A DNA stretch of 64,000 nucleotides from a virus, in the IMG/VR virus record IMGVR_UViG_3300035698_004448, positions 1 through 64,000 of that record; one strand, 5' to 3'. A program made the position numbers and the translations under genes. Position 1 is the first letter of the stretch, and each line of letters starts with the position of its first letter. The notes below the pieces were generated by a model. That model saw nothing but the letters and a program-made list of their open reading frames with translations, was not told where the DNA came from and searched no databases. Of this stretch, positions 57,426-64,000 are shown piece after piece.

Positions 57426-60310
57426 TGCCAAATGAACCACAATGGGGCACCGTAACTATCGAAGTTCCAGATTTCCTGAAAGATACCAGAAATGCTATTA
57501 ACAGTGTAGCTGAGTTCCTCGTTACAATGTTAGACATCGTTCTGGCTTCCCTGCAACTGGTCAAAGCATTCTTGACGGCTTACATTGACCCTATAATGTC
57601 TCTGCTTCAAAAGATCATTGATGAAATTAACGGCCTCATACACGATATCCGCCAGATGGGTATATATATCACGGGTGACTGGAAACTCATGGAGTACCCT
57701 TTTGATGATATCAGAGGCGGTTACGATGCCTTTGAACGTCGAATGGTGGCTAAACTGACGGACAGAACAGATCCTACACGACCAGATATTTCAGGTAGAA
57801 CACAAGTTTTCGGATTGTTTTTCTATCTGTCTGTGGATATTTCAGACATTCAACGCTTGATTGCATTCATCATGCGTCTGGTTGGTTTCTTCAAGCAGGA
57901 ATGGACCGGAAATACTTTGCCCTCAGTTATCATTAATGAAATCAGGTACGGTTCGGATGCAACGGACGCTCTCTTACACCCTGTCTCAATGGGTGAAGCT
58001 TTCAAACAGTTGGCTGGTTCAGGAGATGTCCCTCAAGTTGCTCAGGTTCGATTCAAAACTTACACTCCGAACAAGAATACTCCTTTCAGCCCCTTCCCCT
58101 CGAATGCTTTAGGTCCAGATGGTTTTGCCATTACGGTATCCACATTCCCTGATGGGATTAAAGTTCAGTATGATAAACCTCGGTCAAACACTACGACTGA
58201 TGATGAAGGCAAGCAACCTCGTGATTATGGAGTTGTTCGTGGCACGGATGGTAAGCCTGTTGTGTTGTATGGTGGCACAGGGCTGGATAAAACAGGTATG
58301 TTGGAGTTACCTACGGATTTAGGCTACAATCATGGGACTCAAAATGGCGGTCCTGTTGCAGGAAGTACCCGGATTTATGGATACACCACTCCGGCAGCTA
58401 ATGCCCCGATCCCTCTTGATATCATGGATGGGTATTTCCAGAAAACTTTCTGGCTGGATAAAACCGAAGTGGCTTTCCAGTCTTTCACTGAGGAATATTC
58501 TTTTAACATGAGTTTTGATGATATGCCCTATGAAGGGGATATTGTTGTTAATGAAGACGGGACTGTGGAAATCAAACCTGTACTTTTACCTGGGTCAGAA
58601 GGGGCAAAACAAGCATCCACTGTCTATGTTAGAGTTGCTGCTTGTAATGAAAATGCTCTTGAGAAGTTTAAATATGATTTTGCAAATACACAAGTCACTA
58701 AGATGGCTGCTGCTCCTGGATATATTGTGGTACCTCCTAAGACAGGGTGTGGAGATGTCACTGACATCGGTGCTTGGTCACAACCACAGCGGATAACTTT
58801 CCCAACTGCTGATACAGCAATGTATTTGGAATCTGTTAAGTCGGCTCTGGTAGTCCTTTTCCTTTGTCGGCCTGATCTGGTTACAATGGAAGAACTTAAA
58901 TTAGTCCTAACCCCTGAACAGATTAAAAAAATAGAAAACGATCAGCTAATTGTTGAAGGTACTGCTAATAAAGCCTGTGGTTTAGAAGGTTTGAAACAAC
59001 TACTTCAAGTCTTGTATGATGGAGTACATGGTCCGAGTTACCAATGGAAACGCTCAGGAGAAGAACCTTTAGATTTTAGGTTTTCTCTTGATCGTCGAGT
59101 ACGGAAATTTGTTCAGGACATGTATGCTAAGACAGGACCCCAGCCGGATGTTGAAAGTTTTATAGTTGAAAATACCACAAACCTCCGAACTGTTCAATGG
59201 AAAAATATCCTTGAAGATGCTGAAATAGACACGACTAATGTTACGGAGGCTTTTGAAAAAGCTACTCTTTTGGAGTCCATCAATAAAGACACCGATGCAG
59301 GAAAAGATTTGACATCTGGATTGGCTATCAATCCTTGGTGTATGGGTGTGAATGGTGATATGGCATTACAGAGAAATGGTTTAATTACTGGCCGTACTCC
59401 ACAAATGTTTGAGGCTTTTACTGGGGATTCCATAGTGTTACGGGATTCTGTCCCAAAAGCAGAGATTGATGAATACTTGGCAACACTCCCTGTCAATATT
59501 GCATCTATGTACCGAGCATCTTTTGTAAATGAGGATGGGGATATAGAGATCAATTGGCTGAATAAAAAGGCTATGGAATTAATGTTGAGAGGGCTGGTTG
59601 AAGGATCTGCCGACCGTTCTCCTGTGGTATTTTCAAATCAAAATGAAATCAATAAGATCATAGATCAGATAGATACCATCCACTCAAACCCAAATCGGAT
59701 TGTATTTGCTCGGACTCTCCTGACTAACTATAACGACGGCATACTCATTGAGGAAGCTAAGATTGCTCTGAGTATGGCAGGGAACTTATGGAAACGTGGT
59801 GATGACGGGGCGTGGATTGCTATCCGATTCTTGGATGTAATGCCGGGCATCGATGATTTCCTTGAAACCATCCGTAATTGGATTGAATCTATTAAGAATG
59901 CTATCGGTTCTATTGTTGACACAATCATTAAGTATATTGAATGGTTAGAAGCTCGTGTTATTGAAACTCAGCAGTTGATCCGACGAATCAATGCTCTGAT
60001 TCAGTCCCTTCTGGGTAATTTATTCCAAGTTCCTGCATGTTCTGCTTTGATGTGTGTGTCAAATGGAACTGACGGGTTATTGGCTGACTATATGAATTCA
60101 AAATACAAACCGAGTGATGGTCCTTTGGCTTACGGAGCAGGTTTAGCTTTAGTAGTTCCATTGATGCCGTCATTTGTTTACGATCTATTGTTATTATTCT
60201 TCAAGCCCAAAGATGGTCTTGCAGGGGCTGCACCCTCAGATGGGATTCCATTGGAAGGTCTGCCGGGACCCCCGGGAGAAACTGAAGAAGATCCCCCAGA
60301 TGTTTTATAG
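57425..60310 (+). CDS. Baseplate structural protein, helical N-terminus
   Basis: A 961-aa protein. Residues 10-80 are a hydrophobic amphipathic helix pair (SVAEFLVTMLDIVLASLQLVKAFLTAYIDPIMSLLQKIIDEINGL). A beta-rich centre (YFQKTFWLDKTEVAFQSFTEEYSFNM) and a charged helical part follow, and a second hydrophobic helix bundle lies near 815-855 (IDDFLETIRNWIESIKNAIGSIVDTIIKYIEWLEA). The C-terminus is hydrophobic with a LLADYMNSKYKPSDGPLAYGAGLALVVPLMPSF segment, then Pro/Gly-rich. Probably baseplate outer-ring or wedge; no family recognised. Ribosome site GGTGGAGG overlaps the preceding gene end. Confidence 0.65.
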   Translation: MPNEPQWGTVTIEVPDFLKDTRNAINSVAEFLVTMLDIVLASLQLVKAFLTAYIDPIMSLLQKIIDEINGLIHDIRQMGIYITGDWKLMEYPFDDIRGGYDAFERRMVAKLTDRTDPTRPDISGRTQVFGLFFYLSVDISDIQRLIAFIMRLVGFFKQEWTGNTLPSVIINEIRYGSDATDALLHPVSMGEAFKQLAGSGDVPQVAQVRFKTYTPNKNTPFSPFPSNALGPDGFAITVSTFPDGIKVQYDKPRSNTTTDDEGKQPRDYGVVRGTDGKPVVLYGGTGLDKTGMLELPTDLGYNHGTQNGGPVAGSTRIYGYTTPAANAPIPLDIMDGYFQKTFWLDKTEVAFQSFTEEYSFNMSFDDMPYEGDIVVNEDGTVEIKPVLLPGSEGAKQASTVYVRVAACNENALEKFKYDFANTQVTKMAAAPGYIVVPPKTGCGDVTDIGAWSQPQRITFPTADTAMYLESVKSALVVLFLCRPDLVTMEELKLVLTPEQIKKIENDQLIVEGTANKACGLEGLKQLLQVLYDGVHGPSYQWKRSGEEPLDFRFSLDRRVRKFVQDMYAKTGPQPDVESFIVENTTNLRTVQWKNILEDAEIDTTNVTEAFEKATLLESINKDTDAGKDLTSGLAINPWCMGVNGDMALQRNGLITGRTPQMFEAFTGDSIVLRDSVPKAEIDEYLATLPVNIASMYRASFVNEDGDIEINWLNKKAMELMLRGLVEGSADRSPVVFSNQNEINKIIDQIDTIHSNPNRIVFARTLLTNYNDGILIEEAKIALSMAGNLWKRGDDGAWIAIRFLDVMPGIDDFLETIRNWIESIKNAIGSIVDTIIKYIEWLEARVIETQQLIRRINALIQSLLGNLFQVPACSALMCVSNGTDGLLADYMNSKYKPSDGPLAYGAGLALVVPLMPSFVYDLLLLFFKPKDGLAGAAPSDGIPLEGLPGPPGETEEDPPDVL

Positions 60311-60319
60311 GAGGTTACT

Positions 60320-61177
60320 ATGAGTTCTTTTGATAAAATGGTTACTTGGCCAGTTGGGTATTTCCGAAGCACGACCAGTTGGCTTTTACGAAACCGAAAA
60401 GAAATAGGGGCTCGGATAAGTACCCTCCGAGCTGAGATTGATCGTATCGGTCATGTTTCCGTTGGTTATGAAGTTTCAACTTCGGAAGATGGGAAAACTG
60501 AAACTCGGAGTTCTCTGGATGTGACAAGGGGTTCTAATGTTGGGATGTTGATGCAGGCTTATGTGGCTAATGGAGGGAATCCTTTAGATATTTCCCCATT
60601 TATGCACCCACAAGAGAGCTTTCCTCACGGCGGTGTTGTTTATCCTCTGTCTGTGGATGACCATGAAGACCATTTGCCTGTCATGATTAAAGACGGGGAC
60701 ACAGAAACAGATTCTGGTTATGGAGCTTCTATGGGTGGTTGGTTGAAAACCGACCGGTATTATGCACCCCGACAAGGTGGCCGTGTTGATCAGGGTTCAT
60801 ATGATTCTGATACAATCGTTACCGGAATGCATCAGGTTCGGAAATGGGCTAATCAAGAGATCAAAACCCGGCTTCAAGATATGGAGTGGAGAATTATGAA
60901 ACAGTGTGATTTGAGGGAACAACTTACAAAGGAAGCTGACGATGTTCTTCGTGAAGCCTTCGGAGGTGTCGTCAGTGGTGTAGATGAACCTGATGACGGT
61001 CGGTTTGATAGTAACCTTCTGGTACAGAACATCGTTCAGGAAATGTACCAGCTAATTTATCAGACAGGTGAAAGTGGGTTAGTTTCTTCTTTTGCTCCTA
61101 ACCCCCTAGTTCCGCTGTATGGATTCACATTTAAGAACGTAGAATCAGAAATGAACCGGTTTGAGATGGGCTGCTGA
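60320..61177 (+). CDS. Baseplate-associated protein
   Basis: A 285-aa protein with ribosome site AGGAGG. Features: RSTTSWLLRNRKEIGARISTLRAEIDRIG helix, VSVGYEVSTSEDGKTETRSSLDVTRGSNVGMLMQAYVANGGNPLDISPFMHP, and a C-terminal MYQLIYQTGESGLVSSFAPNPLVPLYGFTFKNVESEMNRF. It lies immediately before the gp25-like and J-like wedge genes, so a wedge-associated role is likely. No family recognised. Confidence 0.6.
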   Translation: MSSFDKMVTWPVGYFRSTTSWLLRNRKEIGARISTLRAEIDRIGHVSVGYEVSTSEDGKTETRSSLDVTRGSNVGMLMQAYVANGGNPLDISPFMHPQESFPHGGVVYPLSVDDHEDHLPVMIKDGDTETDSGYGASMGGWLKTDRYYAPRQGGRVDQGSYDSDTIVTGMHQVRKWANQEIKTRLQDMEWRIMKQCDLREQLTKEADDVLREAFGGVVSGVDEPDDGRFDSNLLVQNIVQEMYQLIYQTGESGLVSSFAPNPLVPLYGFTFKNVESEMNRFEMGC

Positions 61178-61229
61178 TTCGGTGTAAAGCCTATAAAAAC
61201 CTATCAGTGGATTAAGGAGGAGTCCTTCA

Positions 61230-62408
61230 ATGAGTCGAGAATTTCAAATCGCGTGGCCGTGTGACCACCGGACAGTCGAGGAAAGTGTTCAACTTGGCAC
61301 TGACCGACGTTCGTTACTCACAAGGCAGCCTATAGCGGGGTCAGGAACCGTCCGAGTGATGGTTAATGATGAGCTGTATGTTCCTACCGGAGGTTTGTTC
61401 TCTGCTGCTCAATTATATAGTACTGCTTCGGGACCGTTCGATCTGACTGAGGGTGATGACACTCTGACAGTGGAGACTCCTGTAGGTTCCAAAACTATTT
61501 CATTCGGGATCACTGGGGTTGCTCGAATGACCACCGACCAAGTTATTAGCTACCTCAAAAAGAATAGTTTTCAAGTAGCTATTGTCGAAAACGTCAATGG
61601 GCATTTAGTATTCTCTGACGGTTCAAAGATCGGGCCTGATTCTTATGTAAAAGTAAGTGGTCGAGCTGCCGAGTCCTTGGGCTTCGGGTCCTCTGAGTGC
61701 AATAAAGGAGCTTCAAATCAACGTGGTGCCAGAGGTATTCAGTTATACCCAAGCTGGAATCTTGCCAGGCGTCCTGATGATTTAGTGAATCGTTTCCCAG
61801 TATTTGATTACCCTGTGAAAGGGAATCCTCTCTTCAAGGTGTCTTATACAGTCATTCCAGAGAGATGTCTTCGGTGTGGTGGTTCTTGGGTTGAGAATGA
61901 TTATCGTTACGGAACTGATGGTCAGTCCCTTATGATTGAGAATGAGAATCTCTTATATCAATCTTGTTTGAAGATGTTGTTAACAGACATCGGAAGCAAT
62001 CCATATCATACGTGGTATGGTACTAATATTATGAGTAGGATTGGAGCAAAGGCTATCTCTGGGGTGTCCATGTTACTGAGTGAGGATGTCCGAAAAGCTT
62101 TGTCTAAATACCAATCCTTACAGGTTGAACAAGGAAAATATCAAAAAGTTACATTGAAGGAGCAGCTGTATTCCATTTTGAATGTTCAAGTAGCTCCTCA
62201 CAAGCAAGACCCTACAACATATTTGATTGATGTAACGGTTCAGAATGCTTCGGGAAAACCTGTGGCTTTGAGTATTGTTTATACAGCACCTTCAGCGGTG
62301 TCTTTAATGGGATCGAACGGACTTATGTTGGGAACCCAGTCGGTTGGGTTGGAAGACGATAGAGTGTATCCTAACCAACTGACTATTAACGGTGTTCCTA
62401 CGGAGTGA
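61230..62408 (+). CDS. Baseplate wedge protein, gp25-like with extra domains
   Basis: A 392-aa protein with ribosome site AAGGAGGAG. Residues about 65-160 form a hook-IN-like domain (TLTVETPVGSKTISFGI, MTTDQVISYLKK, VNGHLVFSDGSKIGPDSYVKVSGRAAESLGFG). A CxxC (C-L-R-C-G-G near 213-217) follows. Residues about 235-390 resemble gp25/GPW: LLYQSCLKMLLTDIGSNPYHTWYGTNI, then VTLKEQLYSILNVQVAPHKQDPTTYLIDVTVQNASGKPVALSIVY. Classic gp25 proteins are about 130 aa, so this one carries a large N-terminal extension. It directly precedes the J-like gene, the usual gp25-gp47 order for wedge proteins. Confidence 0.75.
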   Translation: MSREFQIAWPCDHRTVEESVQLGTDRRSLLTRQPIAGSGTVRVMVNDELYVPTGGLFSAAQLYSTASGPFDLTEGDDTLTVETPVGSKTISFGITGVARMTTDQVISYLKKNSFQVAIVENVNGHLVFSDGSKIGPDSYVKVSGRAAESLGFGSSECNKGASNQRGARGIQLYPSWNLARRPDDLVNRFPVFDYPVKGNPLFKVSYTVIPERCLRCGGSWVENDYRYGTDGQSLMIENENLLYQSCLKMLLTDIGSNPYHTWYGTNIMSRIGAKAISGVSMLLSEDVRKALSKYQSLQVEQGKYQKVTLKEQLYSILNVQVAPHKQDPTTYLIDVTVQNASGKPVALSIVYTAPSAVSLMGSNGLMLGTQSVGLEDDRVYPNQLTINGVPTE

Positions 62409-62412
62409 TGAT

Positions 62413-64000
62413 ATGACGACAGAAGATACAAGAACACCAAAATTCTATGGACCTGATAATGTTCTCAGGACCGAATACATTTTTTCGACCGATCAGTCGT
62501 TTCGTACTTTCACAGGAATTGTGGATGCTGACACTGTAGATGTCCAAGTCTCCCTTCGTGGGGGTGCTTTCACGTCTGATCCTGATATGGTTTCCTTTGA
62601 AGGGACAGAATTCATTATTCCTAACCCTTCCGCTTTCCCTGACGGCCTTCAACTTCTTCCGGGTGAGAACCCTATAGAAGTCCGAGCTGTTATGTCCAAC
62701 GGGAGTACATCCTCAATAGGAAGCATTCAAGCTAACCTATCCTTAGAACAGGATGTGAAAGCCGGAGTTATAGCTCCTAGTGGTATCTATGTCGAACGAT
62801 TAGACCAATTGGTTCAGATATATGTGGATGGGCTTGTAGATACCAACGTCACAGGATATCAATTTTATGCTTCAACCGAACCTGGTGGTGGAGCTGTAGG
62901 GTATCGAAGGATCTCAATATCTCCAGTTATTTCTGGGGACACTTATGAAAAAACGGCTGACCTTGGGGAATTGAGTGTAGATGCTCAGGTTGCACGGGAT
63001 GAAGACGGAGAGATGCTCTCAGAGCCTCAGTATATTCATATGCTCAGTACTCAGGTTGACCGAACAGGGACAATCTTTCAAACAGATTTGAATCAACGTA
63101 TCAGTATACCTGATACCGTGGAGCAGTTTAGAACGAGTATTGCTTTTGAATCAGTGCAGGAACTCGAACGGTTTTCTTTTGTCCATAACCGACAAGCTAC
63201 CCCCCTGATAACAGAGACTTACCCAGCTGTCCCTTATGCAGATTTTTCAACTTTGTTGGATACTGACCCGATATATTATGTGGTCACGGCTCTCTATGTG
63301 ATTGATGAGAAAGAATATGAATCAGCTTATTCTCCCGAAGTGTCTGCTACTCCTATTATAGTATCTCCTTTGGTGTCGTCTTTACCATCAGTTTCCCGAC
63401 AGCAGATTGTTCAGGATGTCACTTTATCTATTCACCGGTCACACCCTGAATTGGATGTGAAGCCCGGTGCTATGATTCGGGACGTATTTGTAGACCCATT
63501 CTCAACAGAAGCTGAACGTATCCGATTTATCTTGGGGTTCGTCCAATCTTGTCAGGCATTCTCTACATTACTTGATATTGATGACCCTAACAATACAGGA
63601 ACGTCACTTGAAGTAACTAACTCTCCATATAAACTAGCTTTGAAACAGGCTTTCTATCTGCAATCCAACATAGATGTGCAGAATATGATTGACAATGCAT
63701 TCGACAAACTGGCTTCTCAACGGGGGGCTGTTAGATTGATTGGTAAGCGTTCTCGTGGTGAAATCACAGCCTACGTTACAACCAAGCCTGTCACTTCTAT
63801 ATTTGTTCCTCTAGGTTCTGTTGTTACGGCAGGTACTCAAACATTCAGGACTACCTCTGCTGGTTATATTACTTCGACAGGCATCGGATCATCTTATGAT
63901 CCTGTTACAGGCCGATATTTCATTCAGTTATTCATTCAAGCTGCTGACACAGGCACGGGTGGAAATTTAGCTGCTGGTCAAATCAGGTCTTTCCAAGGCG
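62413..64000 (+). CDS. Baseplate wedge protein, J/gp47-like (3' end outside window)
   Basis: An ATG at 62413 opens a frame that stays open to the window edge, 529 codons. Residues 1-330 are beta-rich, Ig- or fibronectin-like repeats (TGYQFYASTEPGGGAVGYRRISISPVI, YYVVTALYVIDEKEYESAYSPEV). Residues about 335-529 match the start of baseplate J-like proteins: SIHRSHPELDVKPGAMIRDVFVDPFSTEAERIRFILGFVQ, then FDKLASQRGAVRLIGKRSRGEITAYVT. J-like proteins form the wedge core around the hub. The N-terminal extension is unusual for the family. A frame ATGATATGA directly before the start stops at once, so 62413 is the first usable codon. Confidence 0.8.
   Translation, partial: MTTEDTRTPKFYGPDNVLRTEYIFSTDQSFRTFTGIVDADTVDVQVSLRGGAFTSDPDMVSFEGTEFIIPNPSAFPDGLQLLPGENPIEVRAVMSNGSTSSIGSIQANLSLEQDVKAGVIAPSGIYVERLDQLVQIYVDGLVDTNVTGYQFYASTEPGGGAVGYRRISISPVISGDTYEKTADLGELSVDAQVARDEDGEMLSEPQYIHMLSTQVDRTGTIFQTDLNQRISIPDTVEQFRTSIAFESVQELERFSFVHNRQATPLITETYPAVPYADFSTLLDTDPIYYVVTALYVIDEKEYESAYSPEVSATPIIVSPLVSSLPSVSRQQIVQDVTLSIHRSHPELDVKPGAMIRDVFVDPFSTEAERIRFILGFVQSCQAFSTLLDIDDPNNTGTSLEVTNSPYKLALKQAFYLQSNIDVQNMIDNAFDKLASQRGAVRLIGKRSRGEITAYVTTKPVTSIFVPLGSVVTAGTQTFRTTSAGYITSTGIGSSYDPVTGRYFIQLFIQAADTGTGGNLAAGQIRSFQG

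Noticed and set aside
1-64000. tRNA genes or CRISPR arrays
   Set aside because: No cloverleaf with a GGTTCGAATCC-type arm and no regularly spaced repeats were seen on reading; a tRNA scan would settle this.

Overview
The window is the virion-structure region of a large tailed bacteriophage with a contractile (myovirus-type) tail. The evidence is a contractile tail sheath, a tube-like protein, two chaperone-position genes, a 1,099-residue tape measure, a gpD/gp27-like hub, an OB-fold/beta-helix spike, a gp25-like wedge and the start of a gp47/J-like wedge, all in canonical order. Genes are tightly packed, mostly overlap at ATGA/TAATG junctions and carry AGGAGG-type ribosome sites. Nearly everything is on the + strand. 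Several proteins are unusually large (sheath about 1,771 aa, baseplate protein 3,871 aa), which points to a jumbo-type genome. The host cannot be deduced. No tRNA, rRNA, CRISPR array or integrase was seen.

Layout. 1-3369: head-side structural genes, beginning with two tandem paralogues. 3444-9962: an accessory block with an EDxHD/Vsr-like homing endonuclease, a GIY-YIG nuclease and four of the five neighbouring genes that share a short peptide motif (core KLAxxNPxxRKHLxPILK); a sixth motif gene lies further on at 14939. 10080-13509: neck/connector-type proteins. 13512-16975: a second accessory block with an actin-like ATPase, the sixth motif protein and three small proteins resembling one domain of an HK97-fold capsid protein. 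17054-18701: a tail-completion-like protein and a zinc-ribbon protein. 18880-24195: the giant sheath.

24237-29520 is an island between sheath and tube genes with its own promoters and terminators. It holds two small genes, the only clear minus-strand gene (winged-helix plus recombinase-core-binding-like region), a MerR-type regulator and a VIT-VWA protein. 29641-36410: tube, two chaperone-like proteins and tape measure. 36414-64000: baseplate and spike genes ending in a truncated gp47/J-like gene.

The best candidates for something undescribed are the shared-peptide family, which is conserved even at DNA level between otherwise unrelated genes and sits N-terminally in three proteins and internally in three (possible capsid-targeting or maturation-cleavage tag), and the regulator/VIT-VWA island. 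Other notable points are the actin-like filament protein in the virion module, the capsid-domain paralogues, and a neck or tail gene that seems to start at a non-AUG codon.
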